NCBI GenBank assembly: GCA_022376925.1
Contig: JAIOJX010000031.1
Coordinates: forward strand, 142,990,854 to 143,054,853
Source: Tragulus kanchil
Lineage: Eukaryota; Chordata; Mammalia; Artiodactyla; Tragulidae
Direction: 5' to 3'
Length of the DNA stretch: 64,000 nucleotides
Within the stretch, counting starts at the first letter, position 1, and each line of letters begins with the position of its first letter. Shown piece after piece: positions 1 to 10,877 of the stretch. Under the pieces are notes generated by a model. The model saw only the letters and a program-made list of their open reading frames with translations, was not told the DNA's origin and ran no database searches. The translations under genes and the position numbers were made by a program.

Positions 1-303
1 TTCAATGGTGAAACTAAAAACTTCTAGTCTTATGTTAATCTGGGCATTTACAATAGAATGTCTCACGTAGCCCTGAGGCCTGGAGATTGGGTAATCTCAG
101 CTAATCTCACGTTAATGTTGTTGGTGTGGGCCTACAGGGCCTTTACAACCTTAAGATATTCTTTTGATATACTGTTTTTGTAACTGACTGAAAGATACAT
201 ATTGTCATGCTTCAACTGGCAAAGGGGGATACTCTTCTATCCCCCCTCCAGTGTCTATGCTGAAAGCTCTTCCCTATCCTTTCTTACTTTAATAAACTTT
301 TCA
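1..303 (+). repeat. LTR-like sequence, left copy (cut by window start)
   Basis: This copy matches 1121-1418 with scattered substitutions and a net 5-base deletion in the right copy, so it is more diverged than the other repeated pairs here. It ends in a T/C-rich stretch with AATAAA at 291-296, as in the R region of an LTR. No coding content was recognised. It may be one of two LTRs of a deleted element, or part of the local duplication pattern. Its left edge is not visible. Confidence 0.4.
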
Positions 304-1120
304 ACTCATTGCTAATATCCCTGGCTTTCTTCTCCCAGCTGGGTGTGCACATGTAGACCCCTTGCTGAGCATCCATGGTAGTTCATGAGTGACTCTCTTG
401 CGGTGTGTCAGTCCCTCCATGGGTCTCTGCAGGTTTGTCTCAGCAACATGGATCCATCTGGGAGAAGCTCTGAGCATGCAGACTGCCTGCAAGGGGCCTA
501 ATGGACTGTCCAAATCCTGACTGCAGTAGACATGCCTAACTGGCCCTTCATGCACTGATGGAGGTGATCATTCCAACTACCATTTTACCCTCTCTCTAGT
601 AACTGCAGGTGTTGTAAAGCTAAAGACGACTTCTCAGACTCCCCAGGGTTCAGGAGTCATTTGGGTTTTGGCCTCTAAGAGGCACAAGACTTGGAAGGCA
701 GCAATGAGGCAGAGCCCAGGCCTCTGCTGCTACTTACAGGAAGAGCTGTCATAACAAAACTTGATTTTTATTCAGCAAGGTCAGGAAAGGTCCAGGAAGA
801 GACTCAATAGCTTCATAGGTGCCAAGAGGCAGGATGCAGGGCACTATTTTGCTGGTGTGGATCCAGAATGGCACAGTTCTGGAGCCAACGGTCCTGACGA
901 CAAACGACCTGATCCTTGGCTTGCAGGAAGGTGGCATGACCAGTATGACAGGGAAGCTCCTCAGTTCTCTACTCCCTGAGCTTAACAGAGCCACTCCCAA
1001 TGTGGACCAATTCTGTATTGCTCTTGAAAGGGGTACATAGGCAGATCTGATAAAGAGGCTAGCCTATCTCAAGGACAAGGAGGAGAAGAGGAAGGACAAG
1101 GAGAAACAAAGGCAAAGATC
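304..1120 (+). other. Unrecognised spacer between two LTR-like copies
   Basis: About 820 bases of unique sequence. Short open frames overlap on both strands, such as 819-1040 (+), but none resembles a family I know. A strongly purine-rich stretch at about 1070-1116 lies just before the right LTR-like copy, where a retroviral polypurine tract would sit. That would fit a remnant internal region of an endogenous retroelement, but no gag, pol or env motif was seen. Confidence 0.25.
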
Positions 1121-1425
1121 TTCAATGGTGAAACTAAAAACTTCTAGTCTTATGTTAATCTGTGCATTTACATTAGAATGTCTCACCTAGCCCTGAGGCC
1201 TGGAGATTGTGCTAGCTAATCTCATGTTAATGTTGTTGGTGTGGGCCTACAGGGCCTTTACAACCTTAAGATATTCTTTTGATATACTGTTTTTGTAACT
1301 GACTGAAAGATACATATTGTCATGCTTCAACTGGCAAAGGGGGATACTCTTCTATCCCGCCTCCAGTGTCTATGCTGAAAGCTCTTCCCTATCCTTTCTT
1401 ACTTTAATAAACTTTTCACTACATG
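1121..1425 (+). repeat. LTR-like sequence, right copy
   Basis: Homologous to 1-303. AATAAA lies at 1406-1411, followed by CTTTTCACTACA, which could be a U5/CA end. A purine-rich tract precedes it. I see no clear TG start or target-site duplication, so the LTR call rests on repetition, the poly(A) signal and the neighbouring tract. Confidence 0.4.
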
Positions 1426-2107
1426 AAACTCTGAGTGACCATTGCTGAGTCTTCTGATCCCAATGTGAACTCTCCTCCAACAGAGATTAAGAATCCAGCA
1501 CAGTTCACATTAACTTACCATCGTCTATCACCTATCACTCTCCCGGATGTCATTCCTGTAGCCAACCCCAGCTCCTCCGACCATTTGCAAAGCACTGAAT
1601 ATCCTGCAAATTGCTTTCTTCTGAAGAGAACAATTTGTGTGTTCCATTATTGAGCCATGACTATCAGATCCTCCTTTCCACTATCAGTCCTGACTTCCAG
1701 CTGAAGGTCCATCCAGTCTTACCTTAGTCTTCCTAGACCTTCCAGGGTAAAATATACAACCAAGGCCTAAGCCAGTGCAAGGCCCCAGCCCTCTTCAGGA
1801 AGTCACTCCTTCCTTCTGGGGCCAGAGCATGTGAACCAAGTCTCCTTAGTCAGAGCGAATCTCAGGGTCGTTTTCTGGGAACGCTAAGAATAAAGAGTAA
1901 CTCATTTCTGTCATACTCACAGCTAGCAGGATGGGACCCTGAAAACTGGAAGCAGGCACCTTGCATTCACTGAAAGAAAAAAAATAAAAAAATCTGAGGA
2001 TGAGTTCTCCAAAGATAAACCTGAGTCAAGAAATGGAGAATAAGAAGTCACATCTATGGTGACTTGAGTCCTTACAGTTAACTGCACCTCAAGTATGATT
2101 TACTCTT
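1426..2107. other. No feature recognised
   Basis: Unique-looking sequence of mixed composition with an A-rich run near 1975-1992. No convincing open frame, splice-site pair or known repeat was seen. Confidence 0.3.
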
Positions 2108-2108
2108 A

Positions 2109-2325
2109 GTGGGCAGGTTTCCCAGGTGACACAAGTGGTAAAGAACCTACCGACAGGAGACCTAAGAGGCAAAGTTCAATTCTTAGGTCGGAAAAATCCC
2201 CTGGAGAAGGGCATGGACAGAATACTCCAGTATTCTTGCCTGGAGAATCCCATGGACAGAAGACCCTGGCAGGCTACAGTCGGCAGGCAAAGAGCTGGAC
2301 ACATCTGAGCTTAGCACACATGCAC
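2109..2325 (+). mobile_element. Bov-tA SINE
   Basis: A tRNA-like head with GTGGTAAAGAACCTACC is followed by the Bov-A body phrases CCCTGGAGAAGG, CTCCAGTATTCTTGCCTGG and CCCATGGACAGA, and a degenerate tail. This is the standard ruminant Bov-tA architecture. Several mismatches suggest an older copy. The 60-codon open frame inside is not a gene. Confidence 0.85.
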
Positions 2326-2520
2326 CCTTGGTGCATAAAGTATAGATACCAAGAGGGTTTCATTGCTTTTTTTCTCTACAAGCCAGTCTGAGTTACGTTC
2401 TCCAACATCTGTGACCCAAAACCTTATCTCATCATTCTACCCAATACCACAGTTCTTGTGGATCTATAAGGGTTAGGAGGGAAAGGGGCAAGGCACAAGT
2501 TTTGAAAAGAATGACAGTTC

Positions 2521-2870
2521 AAGGACACAGCATAAATCCATTAGAATCAAATGGATCCAAGATGGCAGACCAGACCTTGATCCTCAGTCAGCAAGCTAAA
2601 TGACACAACCAGAGGCACCATGACAGTTCCACCTCTCCCTAAAAGAGCTGGAATAATCCTCCCACTCATTAGCATATGGAATTAACCAGCCTTATATAAA
2701 AGCTAAGAACGCCATGTTTTCGGGGCCACTGGATTTGCTCTGCCATGGCCCACACTCTGTCTGTGGAGTGTGCTTTCTCTGAATCTGAATAAATTCATTT
2801 CTTACCTATCACTTTGTCTCTTGCTGAATTCTTCTCTGCAAAGAGATATGAAGAACCTGAACCTCAGTGG
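2521..2870 (+). repeat. Solo LTR-like element with TATA box and poly(A) signal
   Basis: TATATAAA at 2693-2700 is followed about 90 bases later by AATAAA at 2788-2793. The CTTTGTCTCTTGCTGAATTC phrase that follows resembles the R/U5 end of gamma-type endogenous retroviral LTRs. No internal genes follow. Instead an array of B-box-like words begins about 40 bases downstream. Boundaries are approximate and the family was not identified. Confidence 0.5.
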
Positions 2871-2900
2871 GTCTAGACACTGGGTGAGTGATTTTAATTA

Positions 2901-3085
2901 CCAGGGTTTAGGCTGGGTTCAAGTCCCGGCCGCATGGGTTCAAGTCCCAAACAGGGTCTAGGCTGGGTTCGAGTCCCGGCCGAAGTCCCAAACAGGGTCT
3001 AGGCTGGGTTCGAGTCCTGGCTGCGTGGGTTCAAGTCCCAAACAGGTTTGATTAAGTCTGGGCCCTGGGTTTAAGTCTCAAATTG
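2901..3085 (+). repeat. Short tandem array of GGGTTCRAGTCCC words
   Basis: Three units of roughly 40-50 bases start near 2903, 2953 and 2992. A full unit carries two copies of GGGTTCAAGTCCC or GGGTTCGAGTCCC, separated by GGCCGCATG or a variant. The middle unit has lost about 10 bases. A decayed word, GGGTTTAAGTCTC, sits near 3066. The word matches the tRNA T-arm/B-box consensus (GGTTCRANYCC), but no tRNA body surrounds it. It may be an expanded leader segment behind the LTR at 2521-2870. Confidence 0.6.
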
Positions 3086-3538
3086 AGGTTGAACACTTTC
3101 AGATCTGTTCTGCTTCTAGAAGTAAAGGTTATGTGAGCAGATCATGCAGAACCTGCAGCCAGAGATCACCATGTTGCTCTTCTCTCCTTCTCTGGGTTTC
3201 TCAGGGCCTCTTTCCACCCAGCACCTGTGAACACAAGTCCTGAGAACTACCCTACAGAAACCACAAGTCCAGAAAATCTTGTCCATGCAACTCACTAGCT
3301 TACACTTCTGAAAGAAAAGAGAGTTTGATTGTTTGTCACTTATTAGAATTGATTCGTTTCTCCCTAACAGTGCACTCAATCTCGATTCCCTTGGCTGTAT
3401 ACAGCAATTCTGGGGTCCAGAGCTCCAGGAAGTCTATTATTAGCCACATGTAATTTGTCATGTGAGGGAGCATGGATTTTTGGCGGCCATGGAGATGATG
3501 AATGGTTTGGGAAGAGCAAGCACAGGAACTGGGGTAGG
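3086..3538. other. No feature recognised
   Basis: Mixed-composition unique sequence. Overlapping open frames of 70-90 codons on both strands lack recognisable motifs, and their mutual overlap argues against coding. It ends at the left target-site duplication of the next SINE. Confidence 0.3.
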
Positions 3539-3832
3539 ATTTTTTTTGATACATTAAGGATTTTATTTCATAATTTTGACCTCTTTTATTGGTTATTTAT
3601 TTATTTATCTTCATCCATCTTTATTCTTTGCCCTGTATGGACCTCCCATCTCACTGGCTTCTCTGGTTGCAGAGCATTGGCTCTGGGCACATGCACTCCA
3701 GAGTGCTGGCTCATAATTGGACACACCGGTCCAGCCGCTTTGCAGCACGTGGGATCTTCCCAGGCCAGGGATCAAACCAGTGCCCCTTGCACTGCAAGGC
3801 AGACTCTACCCACTGGACCACCAGGGAAGCCC
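3539..3832 (-). mobile_element. CHR-like tRNA-derived SINE, short-tail type
   Basis: On the minus strand it reads GGGCTTCCCTGGTGGTCCAG, then TTGCAGTGCAAGG, a B box near GGTTTGATCCCTGG, GGCTGGACCGGTGTGTCC, the GCCAATGCTCTGCAACC region, and a tail with repeated AAATA and ACCAATAAAAGAGGTC. It is flanked by a 9-base target-site duplication, CTGGGGTAG, at 3530-3538 and 3833-3841. Open frames inside come from the SINE. Confidence 0.85.
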
Positions 3833-3841
3833 CTGGGGTAG

Positions 3842-4500
3842 CTTTCCCTGGAGAACTGTGAAGGAGTCTTCAAGGGATCAAGAAGGGATGTCAGAGAACA
3901 TGCAGAACTCAGTGGACCTGCCCAAACGCTGGACACAGGGTTCCCCTGGCAAAAGTCACAGTCACCTAAACTGGTCATCACAGCACTTCTGCAGTGACCA
4001 CTGCTTCCAGGCATAGTTTAAGATTCAAAGGATGTCAGCTTTAAGATGATTCTTTCTTTGCAAGGAATTGGATGAAAGCGAAACTGTGATATTACTGTAA
4101 TATCCTTACCCTCACTGTGGCTTGCATTACTCTGGGAAGACTTCAGATGCACTGAATTAATCTAAAATGCATGGGGACATCCGATAGATGTGGTAAAAAA
4201 CAGGCATGACACCATTTTTACTTTCCTTCTTCACTTGCTTTCAGTATGAAGATAGAGGCACTGACATAGGTATTCTTCCTGTAGGAGGGAGCAGAATATT
4301 ACAAAATGTACTTGCAAGAAGGCTAAATCATGACTGACAAAACAAAATTTGTTAATACAATGGTTTGAGGCCCTTGACAGAAATTTTTGTCAACAGTGTA
4401 GATTAAGGGATTCAAAAAGAAAAATGAAATGTGCAGATGAAATGGCTTTGATGTTTCTCATGAAAAGCATTTTGTTGACAGACCAGATCTCAGTGGAAAA
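3842..4500. other. No feature recognised
   Basis: AT-leaning unique sequence up to the first large duplication. No repeat family or convincing coding frame was identified. Confidence 0.3.
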
Positions 4501-4839
4501 AAAGTGCGTTTCCTCAATGCACAGATTTTAAGTCTTTGACAAAACATGTATTTATCCTGCTGATTGTGCTCATTTGTCACAAGCTCCTTTGGCCTAGCCA
4601 TTAGCCGTACAAAGTGTTCAGGTATGCATCAGAAAAGTGTGAAAACCACCTTAAGAAAATTTCAAATTGGTCCTGTGCAGTCGTAATGTTCAGCCATATT
4701 ATTTTTCAAGTGCTTACTGACAAGTTCCCAGATACATAATTTTATCTTAATTCTATTCATTCTTCTTTTCCTTTTAGAAAAGATCTGGTATCAGGACAGT
4801 TTTGGTCATAAGCAACAGGAGACAAATGGTTTATTAGCC

Positions 4840-4999
4840 AACAGTTCTCAAAGTATGGTCCATGTGCCAGAAGCAGCAGCATCTCCTGGAAAATTGCCTG
4901 ACATGTAAGCTTTGGGTCCCTATCCTAGACCTCCTTTCAGCAGTCTGTATTTTAATAAGCTCCCTAAGTGATTTGATGCACATCAAATTCTGAGAACCC
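4840..4999 (+). mobile_element. MER5A-type hAT nonautonomous DNA transposon
   Basis: The sequence runs from CAACAGTTCTCAAAGTATGGTCC to a complementary end ATTCTGAGAACCCGGG, through AGCAGCATCTCCTGG, AGCAGTCTGTATTTTAA and GTGATTTGATGCACATC. This is the MER5A layout of an old eutherian nonautonomous hAT element with short terminal inverted repeats. It lies in the left copy of the 4.5-6.5 kb duplication. Confidence 0.75.
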
Positions 5000-5841
5000 G
5001 GGTCTTGAACAAGAGCTCCAAAGAATGAGATTGGTTCATACGACTGAAAAGTTCATGGGTATGTGAGGCTTCAAACATGACTGCATCCAGGTGTGCAAAC
5101 AATGTCATCAAGGACCTGGCACCGATTTTTCTTCCTCCCTCCAGAATGGCTGAACTCTAAGATAACATCTCCCTATGTGGTGGCAAGATGTCAGCAACTC
5201 CAGACTTATATCCCAGGCTTCTGACTGCCACACAAGAGAAAGGATGCTTTCCCCCCAGCAGCTTCAACAAAAGTCTCAGGATCAAGTCCCATTTGCTCTC
5301 ACTGGGTTCTAGCCCAGGCCTTGTGCCTTCCCTGAATTTATCATAGGAGCCTGAGGATATAAAACTCTGAGTCATGATTTACACTTTGGAGAGCTTGAAC
5401 TCTAAAGCCATGGAGAGAGAAAGTGAGGAGGCACAGCTGACCATATAAAATCCAGCACAGGTGGAGGAAAACAGAAGAACGGAGGCTAGCCAAATAGAAA
5501 CAAAGTGCGTTTCCTCAATGCACAGATTTTAAGTCTTTGACAAAACATGTATTTATCCTGCTGATTGTGCTCATTTGTCACAAGCTCCTTTGGCCTAGCC
5601 ATTAGCCGTACAAAGTGTTCAGGTATGCATCAGAAAAGTGTGAAAACCACCTTAAGAAAATTTCAAATTGGTCCTGTGCGGTCGTAATGTTCAGCCATAA
5701 TATTTTTCAAGTGCTTACTGACAAGTTCCCAGATACATAATTTTATCTTAATTCTATTCATTCTTCTTTTCCTTTTAGAAAAGACCTGGTATCAGGACAG
5801 TTTTGGTCATAAGCAACAGGAGACAAATGGTTTATCAGCCA

Positions 5842-6001
5842 ACAGTTCTCAAAGTATGGTCCATGTGCCAGAAGCAGCAGCATCTCCTGGAAAATTGCCT
5901 GACATGTAAGCTTTGGGTCCCTATCCTAGACCTCCTTTCAGCAGTCTGTATTTTAACAAGCTCCCTAAGTGATTTGATGCATATCAAATTCTGAGAACCC
6001 G
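5842..6001 (+). mobile_element. MER5A-type element, duplicate copy
   Basis: Second copy of the element at 4840-4999 with two or three substitutions (AATAAGC/AACAAGC, CACATC/CATATC). It arises from the 1001-bp duplication and is not an independent insertion. Confidence 0.75.
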
Positions 6002-6570
6002 GGTCTTGAACAAGAGCTCCAAAGAATGAGATTGGTTCATACGACTGAAAAGTTCATGGGTATATGAGGCTTCAAACATGACTGCATCCAGGTGTGCAAA
6101 CAATGTCATCAAGGACCTGGCACCGATTTTTCTTCCTCCCTCCAGAATGGCTGAACTCTAAGATAACATCTCCCTATGTGGTGGCAAGATGTCAGCAACT
6201 CCAGGCTTATATCCCAGGCTTCTGACTGCCACACAAGAGAAAGGATGCTTTCCCCCCAGCAGCTTCAACAAAAGTCTCAGGATCAAGTCCCATTTGCTCT
6301 CACTGGGTTCTAGCCTAGGCCTTGTGCCTTCCCTGAATTTATCATAGGAGCCTGAGGATATAAAACTCTGAGTCATGATTTACACTTTGGAGAGCTTGAA
6401 CTCTAAAGCCATGGAGAGAGAAAGTGAGGAGGCACAGCTGACCATATAAAATCCAGCACAGGTGGAGGAAAACAGAAGAACGGAGGCTAGCCAAATAGAA
6501 ACAAAATGTCCTTGGTCTTCCAACAAACTCCAGATTAAGGAAAGGGTAGCTTCCTGAATCCTCACGTCTC

Positions 6571-7242
6571 AAAGATCATGGCATCTGGTCCCATCATTTC
6601 ATGGCAAATAGATGGGCAAATAATGGAAACACGAACAGATTTTATTTTCTTGGGCTCCAAAATCATTGTGGATGGTGACCACAGCCATGAAATTAAAAGA
6701 TACTGGCCCTTGGAAGGAAGACTGTGACAGACCTAGACAGCATGTTCAAAAGCAGAGATATCACTTTGACAACAAAAGTCATTACAGTCAAATCTATGGT
6801 TTTCCCAGCAGTCATGTATGGATGTGAGAGTTGGACCATAAAGAAGGCTGAGCACTGAAGAATTGATGTCTTTGAACTGTGGAGTTGGAAAAGACTCTTG
6901 AGAGTCCCTTGGACTACAAGGAGATCAAACCAGTCAATCCTAAAGGAAATAAACCCTGAATATTCATTAGAAGGAATGATGCTGAAGCTCAAGATCCAGT
7001 ACTTTGGCCATCTGATGTGAAGAGACAACTCACTGGAACAGAATCTGATGTTGGGAAAAACAGAAAGCAAAAGGAGAAGGGGACAACAGAGGACAAGATA
7101 GCTGGATGGCATCACTGAGTCAATGGACATGAATTTGAACAAGCTTCGGGCAATGGTGAAGGACAAGGAAGCCTGGCATGCTGCAGTCTATGGGGTTGCA
7201 AAGAGTCAGACACAACTGAATGACTGAGCTGAACTAAACTGA
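6571..7242 (+). mobile_element. BovB LINE 3' fragment
   Basis: The sense strand matches the end of BovB ORF2 and its 3' end: CATCTGGTCCCATCATTTCA, GGGCTCCAAAATCATTGTGG, CAGCCATGAAATTAAAAGA and CAAAAGCAGAGATATCAC, ending in GCAAAGAGTCAGACACAACTG and GACTGAGCTGAACTAAACTGA. BovB is an RTE-clade retrotransposon. This is a 5'-truncated, frame-broken relic. The 157-codon frame on the opposite strand (6693-7166) is an antisense artefact. Confidence 0.9.
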
Positions 7243-7504
7243 GATACTAAAGATGGAAGCCCACCCCTTTCCTCCCACCCTCTTCCATGGACCCTCTCTG
7301 GCTTCTCAATTAATGCAAATAGAGGAAAATTAGTTCTTAATAAATGCAGTCCCAAAGCCTTAGGAAGTGAACCAGGAGAGATGTCTTATCAAGTGCTTCT
7401 TTATAAGACTGTTCCTAGTCTCACTTACTGTTTGTTTGTACTTTGCGCTCTATATTGGTACAGCGGTGATGTTTAATTCCTCCTGTACCTTGAGAGCTGT
7501 ATAC

Positions 7505-9677
7505 AAAACCTGGCACTGACCAAGGCCTACATGTCTCTAAATAAAGAGAGCTTCTAAAGATTAACAGCGGGGAGGAGTCTAGAAAAGATCTCCCCAAGGA
7601 GCACTAGGTGAGGCTCCACACGGATGGGGAAGGCAGCCATCTTTGACTCCATCGCCTCCCTGAGTAGACAGCCTTTCATTTCCTGTAGCTCACAGAGGAA
7701 CTTATTTAGCAAAGGAATAAAGAACTCGGGTACACAGTTTGGCTTTCATCTTCAAACCAAGACTGAAACTTTGAGTCGTCATAGTTGTGCCACCTCAGCA
7801 GTCCAAATGCAGTGTTCTATAAAAGAGAGAGAAGAAAGAAAACTTTATCCCCTCCCTGTAGCATCATCTCTGTACAGAACAAGACATAGATGTTTTCCTT
7901 TGGGGGAACAAATGAAAACTCTCAGTGAGTAATCTCACTCTAACTTGAGAACAACTATCAAGAACTATCTCATCAAATGCCTCTTATAACACAATTCCTG
8001 GTCTAGCTTGTTGTGTGTTTTTGCCCTGCCTTCTATCACTGGGATCTCCCCAAGGACGGGGTGATGTTTAACCACCTCCTGTATGTTCAGTGCTGCACAC
8101 GAAATTGGCAATGAGTCAATGTTGTACATATAATACTTACATTAAGTGAAGAGTGTCCTGTTTCCCATATTTGCTTTCTACTATTAAGTAGCTCCCTTCC
8201 AGTATACACTTGGATGTTCCCTGGTTTCTACCCAGCAACACTTTTCCCTCATCACCAGTCATGGTGATTACAAGATAGACAGTTTTAAGGACTCCCTAAT
8301 GCCACCTTTCTCTCTTCTACCATCAAGTTAGGGAAGGATGACCTTGAGACATTTTTTACACCCAACTCCCTCATATGACCACTAGAGGGAAGCAGAGAAC
8401 ACAACGATGGCGCAATGACCATTTCCTCCACCCTTTGTCTTCAGCTCTCCAAGTCTCAATCGCCTTAGCCTTCACCCTTCTGTTAACTTTGGTTGGATGG
8501 GTGCAAGTTTCAGTATGGGACAGACTGCTGCGTTTTAGAACAGGGAAAAAATCATTCCTTTCTTTCTGATTTTTCATGAGATTCTGAGCAAAACCTGGCA
8601 CTAAAGGCCTACATGTCTCTAAATAAAGAGAGCTTCTAAAGATTAACAGCGGGGAGGAGTCTAGAAAAGATCTCCCCAAGGAGCACTAGGTGAGGCTCCA
8701 CACGGATGGGGAAGGCAGCCATCTTTGACTCCATCGCCTCCCTGAGTAGACAGCCTTTCATTTCCTGTAGTTCACAGAGGAACTTATTTAGCAAAGGAAT
8801 AAAGAACTCGGGTACACAGTTTGGCTTTCATCTTCAAACCAAGACTGAAACTTTGAGTCGTCATAGTTGTGCCACCTCAGCAGTCCAATTGCAGTGTTCT
8901 ATAAAAGAGAGAGAAGAAAGAAAACTTTATCCCCTCCCTGTAGCATCATCTCTGTACAGAACAAGACATAGATGTTTTCCTTTGGGGGAACAAATGAAAA
9001 CTCTCAGTGAGTAATCTCACTCTAACTTGAGAACAACCATCAAGAACTATCTCATCAAATGCCTCTTATAACACAATTCCTGGTCTAGCTTGTTGTGTGT
9101 TTCTGCCCTGCCTTCTATCACTGGGATCTCCCCAAGGATGGGGTGATGTTTAACCACCTCCTGTATGTTCAGTGCTGCACACGAAGTTGGCAATGAGTCA
9201 ATGTTGTACATATAATACTTACATTAAGTGAAGAGTGTCCTGTTTCCCATATTTGCTTTCTACTATTAAGTAGCTCCCTTCCAGTATACACTTGGATGTT
9301 CCCTGGTTTCTACCCAGCAACACTTTTCCCTCATCACCAGTCATGGTGATTACAAGATAGACAGTTTTAAGGACTCCCTAATGTCACCTTTCTCTCTTCT
9401 ACCATCAAGTTAGGGAAGGATGACCTTGAGACATTTTTTACACCCAACTCCCTCATATGACCACTAGAGGGAAGCAGAGAACACAACGATGGAGCAATGA
9501 CCATTTCCTCCACCCTTTGTCTTCAGCTCTCCAAGTCTCAATCATCGCTTTAGCCTTCACCCTTCTGTTAACTTTGGTTGGATGGGTGCAAGTTTCAGTA
9601 TGGGACAGACTGCTGCGTTTTAGAACAGGGAAAAAATCATTCCTTTCTTTCTGATTTTTCATGAGATTCTGAGCAAA
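7505..9677 (+). repeat. Direct tandem duplication, ~1083-bp unit, junction near 8588
   Basis: Left copy about 7505-8590, right copy about 8588-9677. The offset goes from 1082 to 1085 because of an ATC insertion near 9541-9546. The AAAACCTGGCACT phrase at the start of each copy is followed by a 3-4 base length difference. The content was not identified: it has AATAAAG motifs and a 102-codon open frame (7624-7932 and 8706-9014) that differs by one residue between copies and has no recognised domain. Confidence 0.95.
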
Positions 9678-10105
9678 AAGTCATTTCATTGGGGGAGCCA
9701 AATTACTCAAAGTTTACAAAATGCATATTTTTAAGTTTTGCTATGGCCTTTCCCTTCAAAAAGATTTTTAAAAATCTTATCTACCTACATTAGGCTACAG
9801 CCCTCCCTTCTGAAGACCTTTCCTGTAAGATCTTTAACTGAGCTATTCTATCACTCCCTCCGGTCTCCATTCTTCTCCTGATCCAAAATCCAGTCTGGGA
9901 GAAAGCTCCCGTTGGAAGGATAATTAAAGTAGATGAACAAATCCTTCAGTCTCAGTTAATCCCAGTAAGTCTAATTCAGCTCTTATAGATGGAGGGATAA
10001 GTATGTTCTCCCACCAGAGTCCTTGATAGCTGGACTGTAGCCTACACCAATAAATCACTTCCCAGATAAACCAAGGTTCTACATAAATAAAATCCAATTT
10101 GGTTT
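9678..10105. other. No feature recognised
   Basis: AT-rich unique sequence with no known repeat or supported coding frame. It ends at the left target-site duplication of a Bov-tA at 10106-10117. Confidence 0.3.
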
Positions 10106-10159
10106 AGGTTTGATCCAGGGGCTTCCCAGATTGTGCTAGTGGTAAAGAATCTGCCTCCC

Positions 10160-10459
10160 GGGCTTCCAGTGGGTAAGTCTGGTGGGTAGTCCATTGCGGG
10201 GGTGGAGGGGTTGGGGTGGGGGCGGGTACCAGTTTGAGTTTGATCCCTGGCCTGGGAGGAGGATCCCCGCATGCCAGGGAGCAGCTGAACTGGGAGCAGG
10301 TACTCTGTGGCGGGGGCAGAGGGAGGGTAGACACTAATGTGGGAGGCCCACACAGACCAGGGAGTGAAGATGGATGAGAGTGAATGGATAGAAAATCAAT
10401 GAAAGGAGGTCAGAAATTTAAAAAAAAAAAAAAAGCAAAACCCCTTCCTTTCAAAAAAA
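10160..10459 (+). mobile_element. CHR-like SINE nested inside Bov-tA
   Basis: The element starts GGGCTTCCAGTGGGTAAG, has a degenerate body with TTGATCCCTGGCCTGGG and GGGAGGCCCACACAG, and ends in GAGGTCAGAAATTT plus an A-rich tail. A perfect 16-base target-site duplication, AAAGAATCTGCCTCCC, flanks it at 10144-10159 and 10460-10475. G-rich expansions around 10195-10225 are unusual for the family. Confidence 0.85.
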
Positions 10460-10653
10460 AAAGAATCTGCCTCCCAAAGCAGGAGACCAAACAGACGTGG
10501 GTTCAATCCCTAACAGACCTGGGTTCAGCCCCTGGGTTGAGATGATCCCCTGGAGAAGGAAAGCACAACCCACACCAGTATTTGTGCCTACAAAATTCCA
10601 TAGACAGAGGAGCCTAGTACAGCCCATGGGGTCACAAAGAGTTGGACACAACT

Positions 10654-10683
10654 GAGCACACACATACACACACACACACACAA
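10654..10683 (+). repeat. (CA)n microsatellite
   Basis: Nearly pure CA dinucleotides with one TA interruption, grown from the tail of the Bov-tA element at 10118-10685. Confidence 0.9.
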
Positions 10684-10877
10684 ACAGGTTTGATCCAATG
10701 GCACAAAATTAAGCTACAACTGGCAGGGGGAAAAAAGTTTCCTTAGAACTAAATTTCAGGAAGAAACAACATCTGGAACTTTGCTTCCATGCAAAATTTC
10801 TCTTCAAATTCAGGAAAGTGCCTTTGACATGCAAAGCAGGAGAGCTTTTTAAAATAAAAATATAGTAGCAATTATTA

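Larger units (their letters stand above)
4501..6505 (+). repeat. Direct tandem duplication, ~1001-bp unit, junction near 5501
   Basis: Left copy 4501-5504 and right copy 5502-6505 match along their length with roughly nine substitutions, for example GCAGTCG/GCGGTCG and AGATCTGG/AGACCTGG. The ends share only AAA, a microhomology-like overlap. The unit contains a MER5A element and otherwise unrecognised sequence. The divergence, near 1% by eye, is what two alleles could show. Confidence 0.95.
10118..10685 (+). mobile_element. Bov-tA SINE split by a second SINE
   Basis: The head GGGCTTCCCAGATTGTGC and GTGGTAAAGAATCTGCCTCCC occupies 10118-10159. The element resumes at 10460 and runs through GATCCCCTGGAGAAGG, ACCAGTATTTGTGCC and GGGGTCACAAAGAGTTGG into a CA-repeat tail. 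A 12-base target-site duplication, AGGTTTGATCCA, flanks the whole at 10106-10117 and 10686-10697. The interruption is the CHR-like SINE at 10160-10459. Confidence 0.88.

Noticed and set aside
2901..3085. CRISPR-like repeat array
   Set aside because: Units are adjacent and unequal, with no unique spacers, and the genome is mammalian.
8379..8395. CTCF-like motif CCACTAGAGGGAAGC, also in the second copy
   Set aside because: One core position departs from the consensus; a single imperfect motif is not enough to call a site.
7624..9014. 102-codon frames at 7624 and 8706 with near-perfect agreement as a possible conserved gene
   Set aside because: Agreement between copies reflects the ~1083-bp duplication and not selection; there is no domain, and the composition is not clearly coding.
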